Shown here: positions 26,432 through 34,889 of the stretch, piece by piece | How the letters are laid out: each line of letters begins with the position of its first letter | How positions within the stretch are numbered: the stretch's first letter is position 1 | Assembly (NCBI RefSeq): GCF_002751875.1 | Contig: NZ_NMZM01000011.1 | Coordinates: 28,149-92,148, forward strand | DNA length: 64,000 bases | From: Oceaniglobus indicus | GTDB taxonomy: Bacteria > Pseudomonadota > Alphaproteobacteria > Rhodobacterales > Rhodobacteraceae | Direction: 5' to 3' | The notes under the pieces: generated by a model | Told to the model about the DNA's origin: nothing | What the model saw: the letters and a program-made list of their open reading frames with translations, nothing else | The model's database searches: none | Position numbers and translations under genes: made by a program

Positions 26432-27269
26432 CGATCCGCCGGCCCATCAGGGCATAGCGGCGGAACACGGCGGCACCGTCCAGATCGCTGCGGTCGGCGG
26501 ACGGGTTGTCGTCGTGCATCAGCGCATGGATCACCTGTGAATGGCCCGATGCGCGGGCATTGGCGTGAAACCGGCGCGACAATGCCCGCCCCGCGCCCCG
26601 TTGCAGACTGGCATAGGTCTTGAGGATCGCGGTCGTCGGTGACGGCCCCTGGGCGTAATCGGGAATGCCGAACAGGAAACCGGCCAGCCCGCCGGTGTCG
26701 TCGCGCGCGAACAGCACAAAGTCCGGCTTCATCATCGGCACGAGCGGCAGATACATGGCCAGGAAATCGGCCACCCCGATGGGTCGATAGAACGGGTTCG
26801 CCGCGAAAGCCGTCGATGACAGGGCGTGAACCTGGCGAAACAGCGCTTCCGGGTTACGGCCATCCCAGGGTGCGATGGTCAGGCCGGGCGGGTCGGGCGC
26901 GTCGTCGGCCACCTCGCCAAGCGAAACCAATGTGGATTTGTATCGCCCGATGGTGGCGAAGCCGGCCAGATCGAAGGCGGCAAGATCATGGGCGCCGCTG
27001 ATCGGCTCCATCATGAAAGGCGGGCGGCCGTCCGAATAGGTGACCAGGCGATAGGCGTGCCATGTGTCGCCCTCCATCGGGCCGATGAGGGCCTGCGCCC
27101 CGGCGGACCGGGCGCGCGCGGCCGCGGCGCGCAACACCGCGGCACCGGCGTCGGACGACGGGCAGCGCAAGCCGCTGACGGCCATGGTCGCCACCCCCGG
27201 TTCCATTTCGGGTGCGGCGTGGTGCAGGGTCAGGCGGGCGCCGTCCGCCTCGATCTTTTCGCTCACCAT
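26424..27269 (-). CDS. GNAT-like acyltransferase
   Basis: The protein has 281 residues. Features recalling GNAT-fold N-acyltransferases are AQALIGPMEGDTWHAYR near residue 60 and a C-terminal half (SLQRGAGRALSRRFHANARA) with the CoA-binding helix pattern. It would transfer an acyl group to an amine, possibly one made by the DUF3419 enzyme. The ATG at 27269 overlaps the upstream gene by 7 bp. The family call is moderate, since the typical Q/RxxGxG/A signature is only partly present. Confidence 0.6.
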   Translation of the reverse strand: MVSEKIEADGARLTLHHAAPEMEPGVATMAVSGLRCPSSDAGAAVLRAAAARARSAGAQALIGPMEGDTWHAYRLVTYSDGRPPFMMEPISGAHDLAAFDLAGFATIGRYKSTLVSLGEVADDAPDPPGLTIAPWDGRNPEALFRQVHALSSTAFAANPFYRPIGVADFLAMYLPLVPMMKPDFVLFARDDTGGLAGFLFGIPDYAQGPSPTTAILKTYASLQRGAGRALSRRFHANARASGHSQVIHALMHDDNPSADRSDLDGAAVFRRYALMGRRIDG

Positions 27270-28597
27270 CCGGTATTCTCCTTCGCCAGCCATAGATAGC
27301 CGCCCAGCGGCAGCGCCATCGCCAGCAGGGCCAGCCGCGCGGCACGGATCCGCACGAACAGCGCCGGGCGGACAAGCGGCACCGCGATGGCCACCGCCGC
27401 ACAGGCCATGGCCAGCGATGTCGTTTCTCCGGCCCATGTCAAATCGGCAATCATCCCGTCCCCCGGCGTGCCCAGAAGCAGGCGATGGATCCAGACCAGC
27501 GCCGCCGCCGCGACCGCGCCGCCGATCCACCGCCACACCACCGACAGGGGTGCCAGCGCCAGCGCGATCAAGCCCAGACACAGCCCCATGGCGGTCAGCC
27601 CATAGAAGGCCAGCGCATTCAGCCCCGTCGCCAGCCCCAGCGCCAGCCACGCAAAGCTGATCATCGCCACCGCCGCGACGATGTCCAGTTCGGGGTGGGC
27701 CGAGGTGCCGGGATTGGCGATGCGCGCGGCGGCGTGGGCGACAAAGACCATGATCGGCAGAACGGTATTCTCGATTGTCGTCACCGACAGCAGCAGGAAG
27801 ATCGCCACGACATAGACGCGCGCGGTATGCGTGCTGAGACCGAGGTGCCGCGCGATGGCCAGAAACCCCAGGATGGCCGTCAGCAGGATCACGGCCAGCG
27901 CGATCAACTCGGGCATCGGGGTCGCCATGTGGCTTTGCAGGAACACCAGCAGTCCGGCGGGCAGGAAGAAGTTGTCGAAGCCGCGCCACGAATCGGCCTC
28001 GACCAGGGTGCCGAATGCGGCGACCAGGATCGACAGGACGATCACGTTCGCCCGCCCGACCTGGGTCAGCAGCAACAGGCAGACCATCGACAGGATCAGC
28101 GTCACCATAAAGAACGCGACCGAACCCTCGATGCTCTTGCGCCCCTCCTCGACCTGGAAGAACCCGCGCCCATAGCGGCTTCCGGTCAGGGCAGCGGCGG
28201 CATCGGCCAGGGCCAGCACCGCAATCGGCAGGATATAAAGTATCGATTCGCCCTGCGACAACAGGAACACGGTGCCGACGGCCAGCGCCAGAAGGATATC
28301 GCCCCAGGATTGCCGTTCGACCCCGTGCAGGGTGGCGCCAAGACCCGACCGGATGGCGGGCAGGCGCAGCACGCCCATCACCACCAGCGTCAGCGCCACC
28401 AGCATGAACACCGGCCAGCGGTCGGCAAACAGCCACGGCAGGGTCAGGGCGTATAGCCCGGTGCCGATATGCACCAGCTTGCGCTGCACCTCGGCCGACA
28501 GGTCATGCTTTCGGGCGTGATGGCGCACCGCAACCATCACCGCCAGCAACACCGCGATCGAGCCGACGGCGATAGCGATCTGGGCGGCGACGTTCAT
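27263..28597 (-). CDS. Dolichol/phytol kinase-like membrane protein with long C-terminal extension
   Basis: The protein has 444 residues and many membrane helices. The N-terminal half has the signatures of SEC59/VTE5-type CTP-dependent prenol kinases: QRKLVHIGTGLYALTLPW at 39-56, ADAAAALTGSRYGR at 131-144 and EEGRKSIEGSVAFF at 150-163. Typical bacterial members are about 200-250 residues. The second half here (after about residue 220) adds seven or so further helices of unknown role. It should phosphorylate a polyprenol or similar lipid alcohol. It overlaps the DUF3419 gene by 4 bp. Confidence 0.72.
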   Translation of the reverse strand: MNVAAQIAIAVGSIAVLLAVMVAVRHHARKHDLSAEVQRKLVHIGTGLYALTLPWLFADRWPVFMLVALTLVVMGVLRLPAIRSGLGATLHGVERQSWGDILLALAVGTVFLLSQGESILYILPIAVLALADAAAALTGSRYGRGFFQVEEGRKSIEGSVAFFMVTLILSMVCLLLLTQVGRANVIVLSILVAAFGTLVEADSWRGFDNFFLPAGLLVFLQSHMATPMPELIALAVILLTAILGFLAIARHLGLSTHTARVYVVAIFLLLSVTTIENTVLPIMVFVAHAAARIANPGTSAHPELDIVAAVAMISFAWLALGLATGLNALAFYGLTAMGLCLGLIALALAPLSVVWRWIGGAVAAAALVWIHRLLLGTPGDGMIADLTWAGETTSLAMACAAVAIAVPLVRPALFVRIRAARLALLAMALPLGGYLWLAKENTGW

Positions 28598-29688
28598 CCT
28601 CTCACCTGTTCCACCACGAAATCCGAATAGAAGAACGCCTTGTCGCGGGCCTTTTGCGCGTTCTCCAGATCGCTCAGGGTTTCGATGCGGCTTGCGTGTT
28701 CATCGGGCACCCGGCGCGGTGCCATCATGTTCCAATAGACCAGCCGCGCGCCGGGGTGCGCGGCGCCCAGGATATCGCCGTAAACCCGGCTGAACACCGG
28801 CGGCGACATGTATTCGAAGATATCCGAAAGGTTGAATCCGTCGAAGCGTTCACCGGTGCCCACCGCCGCCTCAAGCGATCCGGGCCGGATGTCGAGCCGG
28901 TCCAGCCGATTGCGGATCGTGTCGTAATGTTCGGCCCGCCAGGTCATCGGCAGGGCGTCGCCATGGGTGCCCTTCATAATCCAGTGCAGATAAGGGTTTT
29001 GCGCCGGATCGCAGACGATGGCGGCGTGCCGGATGCGTCGGGTGACGTGGGCGGCGACCGATCCTTCGACGTGATCGAAGAACGCGGCATCGCGCCCCAT
29101 CCGCCCCATCACGACGCGCGAAAAGAAGACGTTGAGCAGAAGCCGCCAGCGCCAGGTCTCGAACCGGTCATGCAGGAAGGCGGCGCGGGCTTCGGGCGGG
29201 CGCGAGACGAAGATGTCGTCGATGGTGCGGCGCGTGTGGGCCAGCGGCAGCAACCGGCGGCGGAAGATGCGAAAGTACCGTTCGAACTTGCCCACACCCC
29301 CAGCACCATGGGCCACGACGTCATCGCTGAGCGCACGCCAGAAGGCGGCCGTGTCCGGGTCGGTGTTCGCCAAGGTGCGGTTCAGAAGCGTTCGCCGGTC
29401 GCCCGGTCGCGATCCCATCAGCGTCAGGAATTCGCCATGCTCCAGCGTGCGGAACGCTGCGATCCGCAGGTGCAGGCAGGCGATCTGTGCCGGTGACAGA
29501 TCGACCACCACGACGCGGGTCGGATCTAACGTCAGCATCGCCAGCGCGTTGTCGCCGGCCGAACAGATCGACACCAGGTCGGCGCCGGGGGCCTGCGGCA
29601 GCGCGGCGCAGAGCACGTCGGCATCCTCCCACAGCTGGGCGTAACGAATGTGATCGAACCGGGCCTTGGTGGCGATTTCCGATGTCAT
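28594..29688 (-). CDS. DUF3419 / BtaA-like S-adenosylmethionine 3-amino-3-carboxypropyl transferase
   Basis: The protein has 364 residues. The SAM-binding block VSICSAGDNALAML (39-52), followed by VVVVDLSPAQIACLHLR, is characteristic of DUF3419. The best known member is BtaA, which moves the 3-amino-3-carboxypropyl group of SAM to diacylglycerol in betaine-lipid synthesis. FNLSDIFEYMSP near 300 is also typical. No BtaB-type N-methyltransferase is adjacent, so the acceptor here may not be diacylglycerol. It overlaps both neighbours by 4 bp. Confidence 0.82.
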   Translation of the reverse strand: MTSEIATKARFDHIRYAQLWEDADVLCAALPQAPGADLVSICSAGDNALAMLTLDPTRVVVVDLSPAQIACLHLRIAAFRTLEHGEFLTLMGSRPGDRRTLLNRTLANTDPDTAAFWRALSDDVVAHGAGGVGKFERYFRIFRRRLLPLAHTRRTIDDIFVSRPPEARAAFLHDRFETWRWRLLLNVFFSRVVMGRMGRDAAFFDHVEGSVAAHVTRRIRHAAIVCDPAQNPYLHWIMKGTHGDALPMTWRAEHYDTIRNRLDRLDIRPGSLEAAVGTGERFDGFNLSDIFEYMSPPVFSRVYGDILGAAHPGARLVYWNMMAPRRVPDEHASRIETLSDLENAQKARDKAFFYSDFVVEQVRG

Positions 29689-32117
29689 TGCCGCATCACC
29701 TTTCCGGTGGTGCCGTCGACGGTGATCGTGTCGCCGGTTTCGATCCAGCCGGTCGCCCCCTTCAACGCCACGACGCAGGGGATGCCCAACTCGCGCGCGA
29801 CGATGGCCGAATGGGATAGAAGCGAGCCGCGTTCGACCACGATGGCCGAGGCGTTAGAAAACACCGCGATCCATCCGGGATCGGTGTGGCGCGCGATCAG
29901 GATATCCCCCGGCGTCAGGGATTCGGTGCGCGGATCGCGGATGACCTGCGCGCGGCCCGTAACGGTTCCGGCGCAGCATCCGGTGCCGGTGCGCATGGTA
30001 TCGGCGGCGCCAGTGGCGGGCGCCGTGGCAGCCCGCGCCCGCCCGGTCAGGATCGCCGGGCCGTGCAGGGTGATCCGCTCGGGCGGGTCGGGACGGGCGC
30101 GGGCGGCGGCATCCTCGGCCTTGCGGGCGCGGGCGACGGCGGCCGGATCGGCGATCAGCCCGAAACCTTCGACTGCGCCCAGCACCTCGGGCACCGTCAG
30201 GAACAGCACGTCGCGCGGATCGTCCAGCAGGCCGCGCGCGTGAAACTCGCGCCCCAGGGCCAGGAAGACCCGCCGTGCGTGGCCGAAGATGCGCGTGCGC
30301 TGGAACCGCAGGTTTTCGCGGTCGCGCACCCGGTTCGCGGCATAGCCGGTCAGCCTGCGGGCCATGGCGCGGCGCAGAGGATTGCGGGGAAAGAGGCCTT
30401 TCCAGTCGGGACGCGGTGCCGCCGGCCGCGCCTTGGCGGGGCGTTCGGCGTGGGCTGCGATGGCGGCGACCAGGGGCGCGGGATCGGCGGTCAGGGGCAG
30501 GCTTTCCAGCTTCAACTCCTCGGTGCAGCGGTCCCCGAATCTTGCGAGGTAGGCATCGTAATCGGCGCGGATGCCGGGCGCCCCGTCCAATGCGCGTGCC
30601 CTGTCGTTTCGCACTGCATCGGTCAGTCCGGCCTCCGCCACCCGTGCCCCCATGGCCGCGATACGGGCGGCGGGTTCGGCCGAGACGATATCGCCCTGAC
30701 CGATCATCACGTCGTTGTGCAGGGCCAGGCCCTCGGCCCCCAGCCAGCGTTCCAGCAGGTTGCGCGAGGCCCCGAACGCCATCATGCACAGGAAATCATT
30801 GACCAGCGGCGCGTCCCAACGATCAAGCAGCGTGGTCTCGATCCGTCGGTATTCGGCGGCCAGCGCCGTCGTCCCCGCCGTGGCAAGGTCCAGCGGTGAT
30901 TCCAACGCGTCGTTCAGGCGTCGTTCGAAATCGGCGCGGGTGCGGTTCAGCCGGATCGCCGCGCCGACCAGCCCGATGGCAACGGGAACCATCCGCGCGA
31001 CTTCGCGCACGCGCGCCATCCCCCGGGCGGGCGGCGGCCCGATCCCGGCGGTCAGGTCGGGCGGCAGCGGGTCGTCAAGACCCATCATCGTGTCCATCCA
31101 TCCGCGGTTCAGCGCGAAACCCGGCAACAGGGCCAGCGCGCGATACCAGTTCAGCAGGTTATAATACACCCGCCCGTCAACCCGGCCCAGCATGTTGTCG
31201 AACACCGGCGCGTTGGCGTCGATACTGGCGCGTTTCACCCCCAACAGCGCCACGAAGGCGCGATAGACGCGGCCATAGACGTGCAGCGCAAAGGAATAGG
31301 TCAGGGGCGAGACGACGCCGGGATAGCTTTCGACCACGTTGGAATTGTCGAACACCGTCACAGCGTCATCGGGGTTGGCTGGCGGGCGCAGCGGCGTGGT
31401 GATGGGCCGCGATTGCAGGATGTGCAGGCCCGCGTCATCCATCGCCCATTCGATATCCTGCGGCGCGCCGAAGGCGGTTTCGATCCGGCGCGCGGTGTCG
31501 GTAATGCGGTCTATCTGATCCGGGGTCAGCACCGGATCCGCGGGCGTTTCGATCGGGCCATCGGTGCCGATCCTCCAGGTCTGTCCGTCCGCCTCGCCTG
31601 ATACCAGCCGGTCGCCCAATCCCCGGATCGCCGAAAGCGCCATCCGGTCGCGCCGTCCGCTGACCGGATCGGCGGTGAAGATCACGCCCGACACCCGCGC
31701 CGCGATCATCCGCTGCACCACGATGGCGGGCGGGGTCGCGGCATCGCCGGTTTTCAGCGCGCGATACGTGGCAACCGTTTCGCCGAAGCCCGAGGCCCAG
31801 ACCCGCGCCGCCGCATCCAGCACGCCGCCCCGCGCAACGTTCAACAGGCTGTCGAACTGGCCCGCGTGGCTGTGCGTTGCGCCGTCTTCGGCCTGCCCGG
31901 ATGAACGCACGGCATAGGGACCGGGGCCGAGGGCGGTCAAAGCGGCATCCACCCTGTCGGCCAGTGCGGGATCGGGCGTGCCCCCGTCACCGAAGGCCGC
32001 GGGTTCGATGACGAAGAAGGCGGGCGGCGCGAAGCCTTCGCGCGCAAGCCGCGCCAGTGCGGCCGCCTTGCCGCCTACACGGGCGGGGTCGGTGGCGTCG
32101 GTTTGCGACACGATCAT
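29685..32117 (-). CDS. Rifampicin-phosphotransferase-like PEP-synthase-family dikinase
   Basis: The protein has 810 residues. The N-terminal ATP-grasp domain (about 1-255) shows YAVRSSGQAEDG, VSGVIFTADPVSGRR and IEWAMDDAGLHILQSRPIT. A central domain of about 400 residues has no recognised motif. The C-terminal swivelling domain carries the phospho-His at H769 in GSLLSHSAIVARELGIPC. This order (ATP-grasp, substrate domain, His domain) and length are those of rifampicin phosphotransferase. Members split ATP to AMP, Pi and a phosphorylated product. Inside a prenyl operon it may phosphorylate a lipid alcohol or other pathway intermediate. Confidence 0.8.
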   Translation of the reverse strand: MIVSQTDATDPARVGGKAAALARLAREGFAPPAFFVIEPAAFGDGGTPDPALADRVDAALTALGPGPYAVRSSGQAEDGATHSHAGQFDSLLNVARGGVLDAAARVWASGFGETVATYRALKTGDAATPPAIVVQRMIAARVSGVIFTADPVSGRRDRMALSAIRGLGDRLVSGEADGQTWRIGTDGPIETPADPVLTPDQIDRITDTARRIETAFGAPQDIEWAMDDAGLHILQSRPITTPLRPPANPDDAVTVFDNSNVVESYPGVVSPLTYSFALHVYGRVYRAFVALLGVKRASIDANAPVFDNMLGRVDGRVYYNLLNWYRALALLPGFALNRGWMDTMMGLDDPLPPDLTAGIGPPPARGMARVREVARMVPVAIGLVGAAIRLNRTRADFERRLNDALESPLDLATAGTTALAAEYRRIETTLLDRWDAPLVNDFLCMMAFGASRNLLERWLGAEGLALHNDVMIGQGDIVSAEPAARIAAMGARVAEAGLTDAVRNDRARALDGAPGIRADYDAYLARFGDRCTEELKLESLPLTADPAPLVAAIAAHAERPAKARPAAPRPDWKGLFPRNPLRRAMARRLTGYAANRVRDRENLRFQRTRIFGHARRVFLALGREFHARGLLDDPRDVLFLTVPEVLGAVEGFGLIADPAAVARARKAEDAAARARPDPPERITLHGPAILTGRARAATAPATGAADTMRTGTGCCAGTVTGRAQVIRDPRTESLTPGDILIARHTDPGWIAVFSNASAIVVERGSLLSHSAIVARELGIPCVVALKGATGWIETGDTITVDGTTGKVMRQ

Positions 32118-33028
32118 GGCAGCCCCTTGAACAAAAGCGGCACGAGGCCGGCGGCGGCATAACACAGGAAAACCCACAGCCCCGCCGCCATGTCCACCCG
32201 CGCGGCGGCGGTTTCGCCGGGCCTGCGTGACAGGGCAGAAGCCAGCGTGGCACAGATCGCGGCGCCCGCCGCCCCGATCCCGGCCAGACTCCACCACGGC
32301 CCCGGCGCCAGCGCGCCCAGGACGCCCAGCAAAATCACCGCGCCAACAATCAGCCCCAGCCAGACGGCAAGGGCGCGGTCGATCCCCCAGAGCGCGGAAT
32401 ACGTCTCGACCCCCGCACGTTCGCCCTGGGGGGCCTTGATCTTGCGGCCCAGTTCCAGAACGCAGCCGTTCACGAACGACAGGGCGATGAACACCCACAA
32501 CCCCGGCGCGGGGTGGCCATGGGCGCCCCATTCGACACCGGTCAGCATCAGGTCGATCAGCGGCATGATCGCCATGTGCGACAGCAGATAGATCACCGGC
32601 CGCGCCTTCAGCCAGGCGGGCGTGCCGAACTCGACGCTCATCGCGGCCAGCCAGAGCCACACCAGCGCCAAGAGCCAGATCACTCCGCCACCATGGATCA
32701 GCGCCACCGCCACCGCCACGGGCACGCACCCCAGCCCCAGCCCCACGATCAGCCGCAGCGACACCAGGCCGCGCGGGATCGGGCGTTCGGGGCGAAACCG
32801 GCGGTCGTCGTCGTGGTCCTTGACCTCATCCGCGACACGCATCTGGAAAAAGACGATCAGCACCAGCAGAAAGGCGGTCAGATATGATGCGATGCCGGGC
32901 AGGGGGCGCGCCGCCAGCACCGCCGAAAGCGTGACGCTTGCGGCGGAAAATACCGCCAGCAGCGGCACCACCTGTTTCAGGGGAAAACGTTCGGCCTGGT
33001 AGGTCCAGAGGCGGTGGAACAAGGTCAT
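32114..33028 (-). CDS. UbiA-family prenyltransferase
   Basis: The protein has 304 residues with eight or nine membrane helices. The first aspartate-rich motif is ADEVKDHDDD (66-75), followed by RPERPIPRG, as in UbiA enzymes that bind prenyl diphosphate through Mg2+. The leading Asn of the usual NDxxD is Ala here. In place of the second DxxxD motif the C-terminal half has LELGRKIKAPQGERAGVETYS. The enzyme should attach a prenyl chain to an acceptor in the inner membrane. It overlaps the HMG-CoA reductase and dikinase genes by 4 bp each. Confidence 0.8.
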   Translation of the reverse strand: MTLFHRLWTYQAERFPLKQVVPLLAVFSAASVTLSAVLAARPLPGIASYLTAFLLVLIVFFQMRVADEVKDHDDDRRFRPERPIPRGLVSLRLIVGLGLGCVPVAVAVALIHGGGVIWLLALVWLWLAAMSVEFGTPAWLKARPVIYLLSHMAIMPLIDLMLTGVEWGAHGHPAPGLWVFIALSFVNGCVLELGRKIKAPQGERAGVETYSALWGIDRALAVWLGLIVGAVILLGVLGALAPGPWWSLAGIGAAGAAICATLASALSRRPGETAAARVDMAAGLWVFLCYAAAGLVPLLFKGLP

Positions 33029-34293
33029 CGGTGTCGCGCCAGCCCTTCGTGGGCGCGGGTGAAATGGCCCGCAGCGATGGCCGCGACGATCGAGATTTCG
33101 CCGCACAGGCACAGTGCCGCCGTAACCTCGGCCAGGGCCGCACCGTGACCGGTGCCGCGCAGGCCCAGGATGTTCAGACCGGCGGCTTGCGATGGCAGAC
33201 CGGTGCCGCCGCCCACGGATCCGACAAGGATGTTGGGCATCGTCACCGAACAGAACAGATCGGCCCCCCGCGCCTCCATCCGGGTGAAGCCCATGGCGCT
33301 TTCGGCGACGCAGGCGGCGTCCTGCCCGGTGGCCAGATACAGCGCGGCCAAGCCGTTGGCGTAATGCGCCTGTGCGCCCAGTTGGCCGGACAGTTGCGCC
33401 CCCAACCCGGCAACGCGGCCATAATCCAGCATGTCGTCGACCGTGGTGCCAAGGTGGCGTTCGACGATGGCGGCGGGCAGGGTGACCGACGCGCTGACCT
33501 TGCGCCCCCGGCCCGTCATCAGCCCCAGGAACGACGCCTTCTTGTCGCCCGAAAAGTTGCCCTCGATATACCACTTCCGGATGGTCACCGGACAGCGCGC
33601 GGCGATGTCGCGGCACATGGCATCGGTGGCGATGGTGACCATGTTCTGCCCCGCCGCATCGCCCGTGGAAAACCGCGCGATCAGGAACACCGTGTCGTTG
33701 TCGATGATCGGCTCGAGCGAGATCAGCCGCCCGTGCCGTGTGGTCGCCTGCGCGGCATCGCGCAGCGCATCGCCCTGGCCCGCGATCCATTCCACGAACA
33801 ATCCGGCGTCCAGCAACCCGTCGAACCGGAAGGCGGGCGTGCGGATCACGCCTTCATAAAGCACGGCCGTCGACACGCCGCCGGCGCGCGACGCTGCGTG
33901 GGCGCCGCGCCCATAGGAGGCGACCAATGCCGCCTCGGTGGTGGCCAGCGGCACGTTGTAGTCGCCCATGGCGTTCACGCCACGCACCCTGAGCGGGCCG
34001 ATCACCCCCACCGGCACCTTCACCGTGCCGATGAAGTTTTCGACATTGCGGCTGTAGGTTTCGGCAAGGTCCAGCGTTGCGGGATCGGCCATGGCGTCAC
34101 GATCCGCGTCGGTCACGGCGCCGATTTCGCCCAGCCGCTGCCAATACCGTTCCACGCTGTCGCGCCCGGCGTGGCGCACCGGGCGCAGCGTGCGGAACGC
34201 GGCGGTGTCGGGCCGCATCCGCGCGGCAATGCTGCGTGCGTCGAAACGGGCGCGGATGTTCTTCAGCATTTCGGCGACATGGGAGGGGATCAC
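33025..34293 (-). CDS. Class I 3-hydroxy-3-methylglutaryl-CoA reductase
   Basis: The protein has 422 residues, a complete catalytic domain. It reduces HMG-CoA to mevalonate with NADPH. All catalytic residues of class I enzymes are in place: Glu at E120 (PLATTEAALVAS), Lys in DKK 250-252, Asp at D325 (TGQDAA) and His at H410. ENFIGTVKVPVGVIGPL and GSVGGGTGLPSQA are also as in eukaryotic-type enzymes. The GTG at 34293 is preferred because GAGG lies 7 bases upstream; an ATG at 34269 has none. No other mevalonate-pathway gene is in the window. It is the first gene of the unit. Confidence 0.88.
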   Translation of the reverse strand: MIPSHVAEMLKNIRARFDARSIAARMRPDTAAFRTLRPVRHAGRDSVERYWQRLGEIGAVTDADRDAMADPATLDLAETYSRNVENFIGTVKVPVGVIGPLRVRGVNAMGDYNVPLATTEAALVASYGRGAHAASRAGGVSTAVLYEGVIRTPAFRFDGLLDAGLFVEWIAGQGDALRDAAQATTRHGRLISLEPIIDNDTVFLIARFSTGDAAGQNMVTIATDAMCRDIAARCPVTIRKWYIEGNFSGDKKASFLGLMTGRGRKVSASVTLPAAIVERHLGTTVDDMLDYGRVAGLGAQLSGQLGAQAHYANGLAALYLATGQDAACVAESAMGFTRMEARGADLFCSVTMPNILVGSVGGGTGLPSQAAGLNILGLRGTGHGAALAEVTAALCLCGEISIVAAIAAGHFTRAHEGLARHR

Positions 34294-34558
34294 GGGGCGG
34301 CCTCTGGCGGTTTGCAAGCGGCGTTCACCATAACGGTATTCCGGCCCGATGGAATCGCCTTCGCATCAACCGGGAAACAGATGCCGACGCGGGCCGTTTT
34401 TCGGCATCTCCGGCCAGGGTGTCGCGATGGCGCGAGACGTACATCGGTGCGCGTGCAGGATGGGTCGTTCGCAGCGACGGAAGGACGTGACCGCGCCGAT
34501 GGGCGTCGTGCCCCACCTGCGGCGCGGCAAAGCCTGATTCCCGCGTCACACGTTGTGT

Positions 34559-34575
34559 TTGCCATGATTTGGCAA
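34559..34575. promoter_or_regulatory. 17-bp dyad TTGCCA-N5-TGGCAA
   Basis: A perfect 6+6 inverted repeat around TGATT lies 266 bp upstream of the HMG-CoA reductase start and 315 bp upstream of the betaine-binding protein gene. The symmetry and spacing suit a dimeric repressor or a LysR-type activator. Confidence 0.4.
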
Positions 34576-34683
34576 CCTCGGCCGTGGCGCCGGCAACACG
34601 CCATTGTCGGCGCCGTTTCGGGTCGAATGCGGGCGCCGCGGCCGACCGCCGGGCCGGACGGCGGGGCCTTGCGGGACGTTCGG

Positions 34684-34726
34684 GTTGCTTTTTTTGCGCA
34701 AAGCCGTAACTTATGCGCAAAGCAAC
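34684..34726. promoter_or_regulatory. Long interrupted inverted repeat with TGCGCA boxes
   Basis: GTTGCTTT (34684-34691) pairs with AAAGCAAC (34719-34726). The inner arms, TGCGCA around 34695-34701 and TGCGCA around 34714-34719, pair as well, with a T-run bulge on the left. It lies about 160 bp upstream of the betaine-binding protein gene and could be an operator pair or a structured leader. Confidence 0.4.
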
Positions 34727-34889
34727 GACCGAAGGGTTACGTCATCTTCTTGTTTCGGCAGATCATAGTTCCGGACCCGGCCTGCCCGCCCCTGGGCGAA
34801 CAGGCAGACGCAACCCGACCGGCGCTTTTCCGGCGGACACCGACATGCGGCGTCGCGCCAATCTGATCCACCCCAACAGGAGCTAACCC

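Larger units (their letters stand above)
34294..34889. other. Long divergent intergenic region between the HMG-CoA reductase operon and the betaine transporter operon
   Basis: This 596-bp gap holds the promoters of two divergent operons. I found no supportable gene. Visible elements are an ATGCCGA/TCGGCAT inverted repeat (34381-34407), the dyad at 34559-34575 and the long inverted repeat at 34684-34726, the last two listed separately. Confidence 0.6.

Noticed and set aside
34269..34317. Alternative starts of the HMG-CoA reductase gene (TTG at 34317, ATG at 34269)
   Set aside because: Neither has a ribosome-binding site; the GTG at 34293 has GAGG at 7 bases.
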